Shown one piece after another: positions 34,430 to 43,068 of a stretch of 64,000 nucleotides of DNA. Position 1 is the first letter of the stretch; every line of letters starts with the position of its first letter. This DNA comes from DATBGS01 sp036557885 (GTDB lineage Bacteria > Chloroflexota > Ktedonobacteria > Ktedonobacterales > DATBGS01). The notes below the pieces were generated by a model, which saw nothing but the letters and a program-made list of their open reading frames with translations, ran no database searches and had not been told where the DNA came from. Position numbers and translations under genes: made by a program. The stretch is taken from positions 62,001 through 126,000 of the forward strand of contig DATBGS010000005.1 in the NCBI GenBank assembly GCA_036557885.1. Direction: 5' to 3'.

Positions 34430-35383
34430 ATGACATCCATGACCCCAGGCGAGCGTGTGCGGGCGGCGGTCAAAGGAGCGCCTGTTGATCGCGTGCCTTT
34501 CTGTTTCTGGCATCACTTCAAGCCAGAAGGCTCCGGCCAGCGCATGGCCGAACTCACGCTGGAGTTTTTCCACCAAAAGTTTTCGCTCGACATCATCAAA
34601 ATCATGCCCGATCTCCGCTACCCCGCACCAGAGCCTGCTATCACCCAGCCCGCTGACTGGGCACGCCTGCCCAGGCTCAACCTGGACACACCGAGCTTTC
34701 GTGAGCAACTCGTCTGCATCCGCGCCTTGCGTTCCGCTCTCGGCCCGGATACCCCTCTCATTCTCACCCTCTTCAGCCCGCTCACTATGCCTTTCCTATT
34801 TGTGGGAAAGGCACAGGCGCTGGCCTGCCTGCGCGAGCAGCCCGAATCTTTTGAGCAGGGGTTAAAAATCCTGGCCGCCAATGAGCGCGAACTGGTTGGC
34901 GCGGCCATCAAAGCGGGCGCGGACGGCATCTTTTTCTCGTGCATGGGCGCCACCAACATTGACCTCACCAAAGAAGAATACGCGCAGTTTGGGCGCCCCT
35001 ACGATCTTCAGGTACTCGAAAATGCCCAGGATGGCTGGCTTAACACCGTTCACGTCCACGCTGACCCCGCGCAATCAGGCGACACCCTCTTCTTCGATTG
35101 GTTCGTAGACTATCCAATATCAGTAATGAGTTGGAGTGATCGGCTCACCGGCCCCAGCCTGAGCCAGGCGCTGACCCTGACGGACAAATGCCTCATGGGG
35201 GGACTCCACGAACGTGGCCCGCTCACCAGGGGCAGCAAACAGGAAATCGAGCATGAAATGCGCGATGCCCTCGCGCAGACCAATGGCCGCCGCTTAATCC
35301 TCGCAAACGGCTGCTCAGTACCCGACGACACGCCCGAAGAGTGGCTGCACGTGGCCCGAAAACTGATAGACCAAATAAAATAG
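34430..35383 (+). CDS. Uroporphyrinogen decarboxylase-family protein (not HemE)
   Basis: 317 residues; ATG 34430 with GAAAGGAG upstream, 14 bases after the kinase gene. The UroD barrel is recognisable from MTPGERVRAAVKGAPVDRVPFCFWHH, FHQKFSLDIIKIMPD, and ADGIFFSCMGATN. The HemE signature RQAGRY is absent (FWHHFKPEG instead), so it is not the haem enzyme. Members of this branch include corrinoid/CoM methyltransferases and enzymes of unknown role. Together with the cupin and dehydrogenase that follow, it may belong to a small catabolic cassette; substrate unknown. Confidence 0.85.
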   Translation: MTSMTPGERVRAAVKGAPVDRVPFCFWHHFKPEGSGQRMAELTLEFFHQKFSLDIIKIMPDLRYPAPEPAITQPADWARLPRLNLDTPSFREQLVCIRALRSALGPDTPLILTLFSPLTMPFLFVGKAQALACLREQPESFEQGLKILAANERELVGAAIKAGADGIFFSCMGATNIDLTKEEYAQFGRPYDLQVLENAQDGWLNTVHVHADPAQSGDTLFFDWFVDYPISVMSWSDRLTGPSLSQALTLTDKCLMGGLHERGPLTRGSKQEIEHEMRDALAQTNGRRLILANGCSVPDDTPEEWLHVARKLIDQIK

Positions 35384-35454
35384 CTCGCGCTCTCTGATTT
35401 TTGTGAAGTCTATAATATCAATGAAACTTCTAAAGAAAGAAAGCGAACCATCCT

Positions 35455-35835
35455 ATGAGCAGCATTCATCGCGCCGCCGCCAGCGAACATGGCGAGCTGC
35501 GCTGGCACAATATTCCCCTGCGTGCCTATGGCCCCGACAACAGCGGCGCAGATCGCGCAACCCGTCAAATTCTGGTTGGCCCCGACGAAAACGCGCCCAA
35601 CTTCCACCTACGCTACTTTGCTGTCCAGCCCGGCGGCCATACCTCGCTAGACCAGCACGCCCACGAACACGGCGTCTACATCGTGCATGGGCGGGCACGC
35701 CTGCGCCTTGGTGATGAACAGCATGAACTTCACCCAGGCGATGTGGTTTATATCGCGGGCAACGAGGTGCATCAGTTCTTTACGCTGGGCGCCGAGCCAT
35801 TCGGCTTTCTCTGCATCGTCCCGGCCAAACGCTAA
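35455..35835 (+). CDS. Small cupin-domain protein
   Basis: 126 residues, a single cupin barrel. Motif 1 is GGHTSLDQHAHEHGVYIVHG (about 61-80), carrying three His in the metal-binding positions; motif 2 is LHPGDVVYIAGNEVHQFF (about 90-107). It is probably metal-binding; cupins of this size are isomerases, dioxygenases or sugar-binding proteins. It lies 71 bases after the UroD-like gene and 14 bases before the dehydrogenase. Confidence 0.88.
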   Translation: MSSIHRAAASEHGELRWHNIPLRAYGPDNSGADRATRQILVGPDENAPNFHLRYFAVQPGGHTSLDQHAHEHGVYIVHGRARLRLGDEQHELHPGDVVYIAGNEVHQFFTLGAEPFGFLCIVPAKR

Positions 35836-35849
35836 GCGAAGGGAGCGCC

Positions 35850-36869
35850 ATGCGCGCCGTTGAATATCATGCCAATGATGATGTGCGCGTCGTTGATCTG
35901 CCCGTTCCAGAGATCGGGCCAGGCGAAATGCTGTTGCAAATGCAGGCATGCGGCATCTGCGCGTCTGATGTCATGGAATGGTATATGAAACCGCGCGCCC
36001 CGCTCTATCCGGGGCATGAGCCAGTTGGCACCATCTCTGCTCTGGGAGAAGGCGTGCGCCAGTTCGCCATTGGGCAGCGCGTCTTTGTCCATCATCACGT
36101 GCCCTGCATGGTCTGCCACTTCTGCCAGCGCGGAGCATTTTCGCAGTGTGCCACCTTTCGCGCCACCCGACTCCATCCCGGCGGCCTTGCTGAATATATT
36201 CGCGTCCCCGCGCTCAATGTCGAACGCGATGTCCTTGCGCTCCCCGACGACCTCTCGTTTGAAAGCGCGACCCTCATCGAGCCGCTGGCCTGCTGTCTGC
36301 GCGGTATTGAACGCGCAGGCATTCGCCCAGGCGATACCGTTTGTGTCCTGGGCGCTGGGAGCAACGGCCTGATGCTGGCACAACTGGCTCAGCAGCGCGG
36401 CGCCACGCGAGTCATCATCACTGACCCCATCGCTTACCGCCGCGCCCACGCGCTTGAAATTGGGGTAGATGTTGTGCTTGACTCTTCTGCTGACCTGTTA
36501 GATCAATTGCTCGCGGCAAACCAGGGGCGCAAACCAGATGTCGTCATCGTCACCCCATCGCACATCGCCGCGATGCAGCAAGCGCTAACGCTCGTCGGAC
36601 CCGGCGGCACTGTCCTGCTGTTCGCGCCGCCTCCACCTACAGAAATTTTCCCTGTGCCAGCCAACGCGCTCTTTTTTCAGGAGATCACCTTGCGCACCAG
36701 CTATTCGGCTGGCCCACACGAAACCCGGCTAGCGCTGGAAACACTCCATGCCGGACGCATTCGCGCCGAAAGCGTCATCACCCACCGCTTTAGCCTGAAC
36801 GGCGCGCCGCAGGCGTTCAAGCTGGTCGCCCACCCTGGCGAAGCACTAAAAGTAGTCATCTCTCCTTGA
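35850..36869 (+). CDS. Zinc-dependent medium-chain alcohol/sugar dehydrogenase
   Basis: 339 residues; AAGGGAG precedes ATG 35850. Catalytic zinc ligands in CGICASD (about 33-39) and GHEPVG (about 54-59), structural zinc Cys cluster CMVCHFCQRGAFSQC (about 84-98), and Rossmann motif VCVLGAGSNGLMLAQLA (about 166-182) identify the family. A Glu in SATLIEPLACC completes the catalytic site. It is the sorbitol/threonine-dehydrogenase-like branch. Its last 24 bases overlap the convergent DUF3800-like gene. Confidence 0.93.
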   Translation: MRAVEYHANDDVRVVDLPVPEIGPGEMLLQMQACGICASDVMEWYMKPRAPLYPGHEPVGTISALGEGVRQFAIGQRVFVHHHVPCMVCHFCQRGAFSQCATFRATRLHPGGLAEYIRVPALNVERDVLALPDDLSFESATLIEPLACCLRGIERAGIRPGDTVCVLGAGSNGLMLAQLAQQRGATRVIITDPIAYRRAHALEIGVDVVLDSSADLLDQLLAANQGRKPDVVIVTPSHIAAMQQALTLVGPGGTVLLFAPPPPTEIFPVPANALFFQEITLRTSYSAGPHETRLALETLHAGRIRAESVITHRFSLNGAPQAFKLVAHPGEALKVVISP

Positions 36870-37727
36870 GACAGGCGCGTCTGGGGGCTGATACGACGCG
36901 AACTGAAGCGCAAACGCGGCATCGGTCGTCAGCAATCCCCGCTCTCCCGCAAGCTGGATGGGCGCGTGATGGCTGGCGCATTCCATCAGCAGTTCAGCCA
37001 GCACCAGAAAGCGTTCACGATCAGACCGCGACGGAGGCTCCGGCACATCCTCTGGGTGCAGCAGTTCCAGGTCCAACCCCGCCACCGCTTTCCACGCCTC
37101 ATAGCGATCATAGGCGCTGCGCGAATACACCGCCAGCCCGGCCAGCACATCCGCCAACTGCACCATCGGCTCGTGATGTGAATGACAGGGCACGACACGC
37201 TCAATAGGGAGCGCCTGCGCTGCCAGATAGTGCTCCAGCGCGGGCCAGTTCAGCGCATCCTGCTCATCGGGGCACACCCGCACCAATCCCCCTGCTGACT
37301 GATACCGCCTCAAAGTCGTGCCTAGCAGCAAACCATACATCTGTTGCAACGTAGCAATGCCGCTCTCCCCTGGCGCCGGATGCTGCTCCTCAGCATCCCA
37401 GGTCACAACCTCCACTCGCAGCGCGCCAGCGCCCAGAGCGTTGAATGCCCAGGTGATGAGCTTGTTGGCCGCAAACCGATGCCGGGCTGTCCGCACCTCG
37501 ACCCATTTTAGCTCGTGCACCCCAGAAGTTTGCAGCAGGCTTCTGGCCTCGGCGCGGAACGCATCCGCATCAGCAAGCCGCAAAGACACCACCGCCAGGC
37601 CCCGATAACGCCCGACGTTATACCGTGTCTCATCAGCATAGGCAATATGCGATGGTTGGGGAAAGCCGCCCTCTATGGTCACACATCCTCTCTTGAGTAG
37701 GGTTGCTTGTACCGCCGCGCCGGTCAT
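36846..37727 (-). CDS. DUF3800-like protein
   Basis: 293 residues. ADETRYN near residue 31 (acidic residue after the first strand), ELKWVEVR (about 73-80) and VQLADVLAGLAVYSRSAYDRYEAW (about 187-210) are the three motifs of DUF3800, a family with a ribonuclease-H-like fold whose activity is unproven. No good ribosome site precedes ATG 37727; GTG 37682 with GAGAGG upstream is a possible start. It overlaps the convergent dehydrogenase by 24 bases. DUF3800 genes often occur on mobile or defence islands, but none is visible here. Confidence 0.75.
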   Translation of the reverse strand: MTGAAVQATLLKRGCVTIEGGFPQPSHIAYADETRYNVGRYRGLAVVSLRLADADAFRAEARSLLQTSGVHELKWVEVRTARHRFAANKLITWAFNALGAGALRVEVVTWDAEEQHPAPGESGIATLQQMYGLLLGTTLRRYQSAGGLVRVCPDEQDALNWPALEHYLAAQALPIERVVPCHSHHEPMVQLADVLAGLAVYSRSAYDRYEAWKAVAGLDLELLHPEDVPEPPSRSDRERFLVLAELLMECASHHAPIQLAGERGLLTTDAAFALQFASYQPPDAPVSRRDDYF

Positions 37728-37740
37728 TAGTTAAGCGCTC

Positions 37741-39576
37741 TCAGGCTTCGGCCCCGCCAGCCTTTCCAAACCCATGCGCGTACAGTTGTGCGTAGGTGCC
37801 ATTCTGTGCCAAAAGCTCCTCGTGATTCCCCTGCTCGATAATCTGCCCGCGCTGCAAGACCGTAATTTGATCAGCGTTTTTGATCGTAGAGAGCCGATGA
37901 GCAATCACCAGCGCTGTGCGCCCATGCAGCAGGCGTTGCAGCCCTTGCTGCACCAGCACCTCTGTCACCGTGTCAATATTGGCCGTCGCCTCATCCAGAA
38001 TCAGGATACGCGGGTCCGCCAGCAAAGCGCGCGCAAAGGCAATCAACTGGCGCTGCCCCACACTCAGGTTGCGCCCGCGCTCGCGGATGGTCGTCTCATA
38101 GCCTTTGGCAAGCTGCATAATCAGATCATGCACGCCAATCACCCGCGCCGCTGTTTCCACTTCCTCATCGCTGGCATCTAAGCGCCCATAGCAAATATTC
38201 TCGCGGATTGTCCCCGTAAAAAGAAACGGGTCTTGCAGCACCATACCGATCTGGCTGCGCAGCGACGCCTGTGTCACCTCGCGCACATCATACCCATCCA
38301 CCAGCACTGCCCCCTGTTGCACATCATAAAAGCGCGTCAGCAGCCCGGCAATCGTACTCTTCCCCGCGCCCGTGTGCCCCACCAGCGCCACCGTCTTCCC
38401 GGCAGGAATCACAAAACTCAACCCGCGAAAGATGGGCATATCCGCCTTGTAGCCAAAGGTCACATCACGAAACTCCACCTCGCCCCGGATTGGAGGCAGC
38501 ACCTTCGCATCTGGCCGATCTTGAATCTCGACAGGCATGTCCAGGATATTGAAGATGCGCTCTGCCGCCACTCCTGAGCGCTGCAACTGCGTATACTGCT
38601 GGCTCAGGTCACGAATCGGGTCGAAGAAGCGGTTAATGTAGAGGATAAAAGCCACCAGCACCCCAACCGTCAGCGACCTATGCGAGATGAGCACCGCGCC
38701 CGCAAAGATCGTGGCAACAATCGCCAGCGCCGCCACCACCTCGACAAGTGGCAGAATCAGCGCGGCAATTCGGCTGGCAACCAGATTTGTATCGCGGTTG
38801 TAGGCGTTCAGATCATCAAAATCGGCGCGGTTCTGGTCTTCCCGCACCATGCTCTGAATCACCCGCATCCCAGAGATATTTTCCTGAAGGGTTGCGTTCA
38901 CCAGCGAAATCGCAGCGCGGGTCACGCGGAACGAATAATGCGCGTGCTTCTGCCAGAACGCCGCAATGATCACCATGAGCGGCAGCACCAGAAACGCCAG
39001 CAGTGCCAGCCTCACATTCAAGACCAGCATCACCACGATAATGCCGCCAAGCGCGAGCAGCGAACTCAACATCGAGAGCAATCCAGAACTCAGCATGCTC
39101 TCCAGCACATCCACATCGCTTTGCAGGCGCGACATCACGCGCCCAATCTGAGTGCGATCATAAAAGCTGAGTGAGAGCCGCTGCAAATGCTCAAACATAT
39201 CGCAGCTTAGCAGATACAGCACCTGCTCACCCACCCAGGACATGCTCCACACCTGCCAGTATTGCGCCTGCCACATCGCCACATTCAACACAATCAAACC
39301 GCCGATAGCAAACACCAGTCCGCGCAAATCCCCATGCGCAATGAAGTCGTCAAAAGCAACCCCAATGAGCAGCGGAGTTGCGATATTGAGTCCGGTGTAG
39401 ACAACCATCAGCACCACGCTGGCTAAGCTGACAAGCGGATACCGACCAAGATAGGACCGAAAGCGGCCAACAAGCCGCCAATCAAATCCGCCAGAAATAT
39501 CTTCATCATCGCTGGCAAGGCTGTTTTCCAGCCAGCGGCGGCTTCGGCGGTACTCCGCATACGAATGCGATTTCAC
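37741..39576 (-). CDS. ABC exporter subunit B (consensus Walker B half)
   Basis: 611 residues, membrane domain (about 50-330) plus nucleotide-binding domain. The GTG start at 39576 is placed where AAGGAG lies 8 bases upstream; it overlaps the stop of the partner gene as GTGA, so translation is coupled. Walker A GHTGAGKST, a weak signature LSVGQRQ, Walker B ILILDEATANID with catalytic Glu, and H-loop IAHRLST are visible. With its partner it forms a heterodimeric type IV exporter (lipids, drugs or peptides). See the partner entry for the asymmetry of the two ATP sites. Confidence 0.94.
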   Translation of the reverse strand: MKSHSYAEYRRSRRWLENSLASDDEDISGGFDWRLVGRFRSYLGRYPLVSLASVVLMVVYTGLNIATPLLIGVAFDDFIAHGDLRGLVFAIGGLIVLNVAMWQAQYWQVWSMSWVGEQVLYLLSCDMFEHLQRLSLSFYDRTQIGRVMSRLQSDVDVLESMLSSGLLSMLSSLLALGGIIVVMLVLNVRLALLAFLVLPLMVIIAAFWQKHAHYSFRVTRAAISLVNATLQENISGMRVIQSMVREDQNRADFDDLNAYNRDTNLVASRIAALILPLVEVVAALAIVATIFAGAVLISHRSLTVGVLVAFILYINRFFDPIRDLSQQYTQLQRSGVAAERIFNILDMPVEIQDRPDAKVLPPIRGEVEFRDVTFGYKADMPIFRGLSFVIPAGKTVALVGHTGAGKSTIAGLLTRFYDVQQGAVLVDGYDVREVTQASLRSQIGMVLQDPFLFTGTIRENICYGRLDASDEEVETAARVIGVHDLIMQLAKGYETTIRERGRNLSVGQRQLIAFARALLADPRILILDEATANIDTVTEVLVQQGLQRLLHGRTALVIAHRLSTIKNADQITVLQRGQIIEQGNHEELLAQNGTYAQLYAHGFGKAGGAEA

Positions 39577-41453
39577 CGCGCAGACTCCTTCCAACGACTG
39601 GTCGTTTCATTCAGCAAAGGGATCGGACGCTTGCCCTGAAGTTGCTTTGATTGCGCCTCATATTCCTCTTGCTCTCGCAGTTGCAAATCATAGAGATGCG
39701 CATACGTGCCGCCTGCGGCGCGCAGGCTTTCGTGTGTCCCCCGCTCAATAATGCGTCCATGCTCCAAAATCAGAATTTGATCTGCTCGCTTGATCGTCCG
39801 CAAGCGCGAAGCAACCACAAACGTCGTGCGCCCGCGCATCACCGCTTCCAGCGCCTCCTGAATCAGATACTCCGTCTCCATATCCACGCTGGAGGTCGCA
39901 TCATCCAGCACCAAAATACGCGGGTCCATCAAGATCGTTCGCGCAATAGCCACGCGCTGCTTCTGCCCTCCAGAAAGCGTCACCCCGCGTTCTCCAACCC
40001 AGGTGCCATAGCCATCAGGTAAGCTCAAAATAAAGTCATGTAACCTGGCAATTTTCGCAGCAGCAACAATCTGTTCTTCTGTGGCTTTTGGCGCTCCAAA
40101 GGCAATATTTTCGCGGATGGTCGCATTGAACAGAAACACATCCTGCAAAACAAACCCGATATGCTGGCGCAGCGACGCCTGTTTTAGCTGGCGAATATCA
40201 TGCCCATCAACCGTAATCTGCCCCTGGGTGACATCATAAAAGCGCGGCAGCAGCGAAAGAATGGTGCTTTTCCCGCTGCCCGTTGCGCCCAGCAAAGCAA
40301 TCACCTGCCCAGGCTGCGCGTCAATGTTTATATCTTCCAGAATTTGCGGGCCAGCACCGTAGGAGAACCCAACATCCTCAAAGCGCACATGTCCCTCTAT
40401 CTCAGGCAGAGCAATGGCATCTGGCGCGTCTTGAATGGCGGGCGCAGTATCCAGCACCTGAAAGATACGCTCACCGCTGGAGCGAGCGCGCATCAGCCAG
40501 TTGATCATAAATCCAAACGTGCGCACCGGCGTTCCCAGCAGCAGCGCGTACTGCACCACCGCGACCAGCGTGGGCAGGCTCAGTTGATGATCAACAACTG
40601 CCGTCCCGCCAACCCAGAGCACCAGCACCGTCACCAGATTCAGCGCCAGCACCATCAGCGGCTGATTCCAGGCTGCCAGGCGCTGCGTAGCAATCTTGAG
40701 GTTGCGCACCTCAGCATTCTTGCTTTGGAATTTCTGAATCTCGTAGGCTTCGCGCACAAAAGAAAGCACCACGCGCCGCCCGCTCAAACTCTCCTGAAGA
40801 ATCGTGCTCAACGAGCCAGTTTCTTGTTGGGCGCTGTCCCACAGCGGACGCAAGCGCCGCACCACCTGGACAGAGAGGAGCATCAGCACTGGCACAGACA
40901 GCAAAATAATCAGCGCCAGCGGCAAATCAAGCACCGCCAGGATGACCGCAATAGACCCGAAGGTCAGCACCGCAATAATCACGCGCAAGAACCCATAGGG
41001 AAAAGCGTTGCGCACCGCCTCAATATCAACGGTCATGCGAGACATTAATTGTCCTGTCTCGTTTTCATCATGATAGGAAAAACTCAAGCGCTGAAGTTGC
41101 GCGTACATCACATTTCTGAGATCATAGGCGACAACCACAGAAACCGCCTGAGACAGATACCCCTGCCCATACGCAGCGAGTCCTCTCAGGATGCTGGCGA
41201 CAAGCACTGCTGCTGAGATCAGCACCAGTTGACCGGCGTTCCCGCTGGAGATACCAATATTCACCACCTCAGCAATCAGTTCAGGCACCACCAGCGAAAG
41301 CGTCGTCGCCAGAATCAGGCACAGCACAGAGCCAATCGCAATTTTCCAATGTGGACGCAAGAATCCCAGAATTCGCGCGTAAATGCGAGCGTAGTCTCGC
41401 AAAGTTCGCAGCCTAGCGAGGGGCCAGGAAATTCTTTGAGAGTCCGCTAACAC
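39573..41453 (-). CDS. ABC exporter subunit A (degenerate ATP-site half)
   Basis: 626 residues if translation starts at GTG 41453, which has AAAGG 8 bases upstream; the frame runs open to 41498. Membrane domain (about 25-310), then Walker A GATGSGKST, canonical signature LSGGQKQRV, and Walker B ILVLDDATSSVD where Asp replaces the catalytic Glu. The switch His is replaced by Ser (VVASRLRT). This is the classic pattern of heterodimeric exporters: this half supplies a non-catalytic Walker B, and the partner supplies a weak signature to the same site. Substrate unknown. The first gene of the two-gene operon. Confidence 0.93.
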   Translation of the reverse strand: MLADSQRISWPLARLRTLRDYARIYARILGFLRPHWKIAIGSVLCLILATTLSLVVPELIAEVVNIGISSGNAGQLVLISAAVLVASILRGLAAYGQGYLSQAVSVVVAYDLRNVMYAQLQRLSFSYHDENETGQLMSRMTVDIEAVRNAFPYGFLRVIIAVLTFGSIAVILAVLDLPLALIILLSVPVLMLLSVQVVRRLRPLWDSAQQETGSLSTILQESLSGRRVVLSFVREAYEIQKFQSKNAEVRNLKIATQRLAAWNQPLMVLALNLVTVLVLWVGGTAVVDHQLSLPTLVAVVQYALLLGTPVRTFGFMINWLMRARSSGERIFQVLDTAPAIQDAPDAIALPEIEGHVRFEDVGFSYGAGPQILEDINIDAQPGQVIALLGATGSGKSTILSLLPRFYDVTQGQITVDGHDIRQLKQASLRQHIGFVLQDVFLFNATIRENIAFGAPKATEEQIVAAAKIARLHDFILSLPDGYGTWVGERGVTLSGGQKQRVAIARTILMDPRILVLDDATSSVDMETEYLIQEALEAVMRGRTTFVVASRLRTIKRADQILILEHGRIIERGTHESLRAAGGTYAHLYDLQLREQEEYEAQSKQLQGKRPIPLLNETTSRWKESAR

Positions 41454-41630
41454 GCACACCACCTTTCGTCTAACAGCCCCGCTGCCTTTTGGGGACAAAA
41501 AGGCCCAAAGCTAAGAAATGGCGGGGGAAGCATCAAGTAATAACAGTCTATCTTTAAATAATAACACGCAAAATCAAATCCACGTCTGTTTGCTTTGGGC
41601 AAAAAACAGGCTTGAAGGCAGGTAAATTCA
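41454..41630. promoter_or_regulatory. Divergent control region of the ABC exporter and membrane protein
   Basis: The 177-base gap holds two exact copies of TAATAACA at 41538-41545 and 41559-41566, 21 bp (two helical turns) apart and in the same orientation, and a small hairpin GCCTTTT...AAAAGGC at 41484-41504 in the exporter leader. The direct repeats could bind a regulator; no promoter is clear. Confidence 0.4.
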
Positions 41631-43049
41631 GTGCTTGAGGAATCAGAAAACAAAATTTCAACACAAAAAGAGGAGCATCAAACGCCTCCTCTTCAAACCG
41701 GAAAGATCACTTCCCGGCTGCCTTCCAACAAATGCACCGCCTGCGAGATCGTCCTACTTCTCGTTGGATGCCTTTTTCAATTTTTACAGGCGCCTACAAA
41801 CATCTCTGGGGATGGGTATATTCGGTTTCAGGCTTTAACCGATCTTTTAGCCTACGGCCATCTTTCAGCCGCCAAATATTCCCTCATTGGCCCGCTCTTT
41901 TCTGCACCGTTCTGGCTGCTGGGCAAAGTGGTGCTCACCCCAGAGATAGTAACGTCGCGCTACAACCTTTTTCTCTTCATTGGCGGGCTGGCGGCGTTTT
42001 ACTGGCTGCTGAGGAACCAGCTAGAGCATAGCCTGCTGCGTCAGTTCTTTCTCATCTTGCTGGTTGGCTCCATGTTCACCAACCAGCTGCCCACCTACAA
42101 TGCCGAAGTTTTCACCGCCGTTGGCGTCGGCGTTGGCGTCCTCGCCGCTGTCGTTCGCACCTCTCTGCCAGCCTGGGTTGTCATCGTTCTGGGCGTCGCC
42201 AACGCCCCAGCCAGTGTCGCGGGCCTGGCCTGTGTCGTCGCCAAACATGTGCTGGACAGCAAAAAATGGAGATACACCCTGGCCCTGTTCGCTGCGCTGG
42301 CGCTCATCGCGGGGGAAGCCTGGCTGCGGCGCGGCAGCCCGCTCACCTCTGGCTACGAAGGCGACAAAGGCAACCAGACCGTCATGCCCTATTCTGGTCT
42401 TCCCGGCTTCAGCTACCCTCTCTTTTTTGGCATCCTCTCTATCCTGTTTTCCTTTGGCAAAGGGCTGGTCTTCTTTGCGCCGGGGCTGTTGTTGCCAATC
42501 AAAAGCCGCCTCCTGTCGCTGGGACAAGAAGCGGCACAACACCTCTACAACGTCTATCTCCTCTGGGGAGCGTTCCTGATCGGCCTGGTGCTCATTTATG
42601 CCAAATGGTGGGCTTGGTATGGCGGCTGGACCTGGGGGCCACGCTTCTTCTTATTTGCGTCTATTCCCGCTTCCTTTGCGCTGGCGGTTCGCCTGCACCG
42701 TCTGGATGGTTCGCTGCCAGCCAATCTGCTGACAGCCGCAGCCCTGACCCTCTCGTTTTGGGTGGGGATTGATGGCGCCACCTTTGGGAAGCAGGGGCTG
42801 GAAACCTGCACCCAAAACCAGTACGCGCTCGAATTCCTGTGCCACTACGTCCCAGAATTCAGCGTCTTGTGGCGTCCGTTTGTCGTGCCAGAGCAGCTTG
42901 AGTGGGGGCAATTGCTCTACATAGCTTACAGCGCGCTCGTCTTCGTCTATCTCGCGCTGCCACTGCTCCGGGTGATCGCCAGCCAGAGCCTCGCGCAAGC
43001 AACACGCCTCAGCAAGCTCTACTTGAAACCCGGAGCATGGCACTTCTGA
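41631..43049 (+). CDS. Polytopic membrane protein, GT-C glycosyltransferase-like
   Basis: 472 residues, GTG start with AGG-rich sequence upstream. A hydrophilic 35-residue N-terminus precedes about 11 predicted membrane helices. The first outer loop, NISGDGYIRFQ (about 57-67), places an acidic pair where GT-C enzymes keep a catalytic Asp, and WAWYGGWTWGPRFF (about 326-339) resembles lipid-linked sugar transferases. The family cannot be fixed by eye. Possible role: transfer of a sugar from polyprenyl phosphate to a surface acceptor. Divergent from the ABC exporter. Confidence 0.7.
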   Translation: MLEESENKISTQKEEHQTPPLQTGKITSRLPSNKCTACEIVLLLVGCLFQFLQAPTNISGDGYIRFQALTDLLAYGHLSAAKYSLIGPLFSAPFWLLGKVVLTPEIVTSRYNLFLFIGGLAAFYWLLRNQLEHSLLRQFFLILLVGSMFTNQLPTYNAEVFTAVGVGVGVLAAVVRTSLPAWVVIVLGVANAPASVAGLACVVAKHVLDSKKWRYTLALFAALALIAGEAWLRRGSPLTSGYEGDKGNQTVMPYSGLPGFSYPLFFGILSILFSFGKGLVFFAPGLLLPIKSRLLSLGQEAAQHLYNVYLLWGAFLIGLVLIYAKWWAWYGGWTWGPRFFLFASIPASFALAVRLHRLDGSLPANLLTAAALTLSFWVGIDGATFGKQGLETCTQNQYALEFLCHYVPEFSVLWRPFVVPEQLEWGQLLYIAYSALVFVYLALPLLRVIASQSLAQATRLSKLYLKPGAWHF

Positions 43050-43068
43050 TGAACACAGCGCCGCTTGC

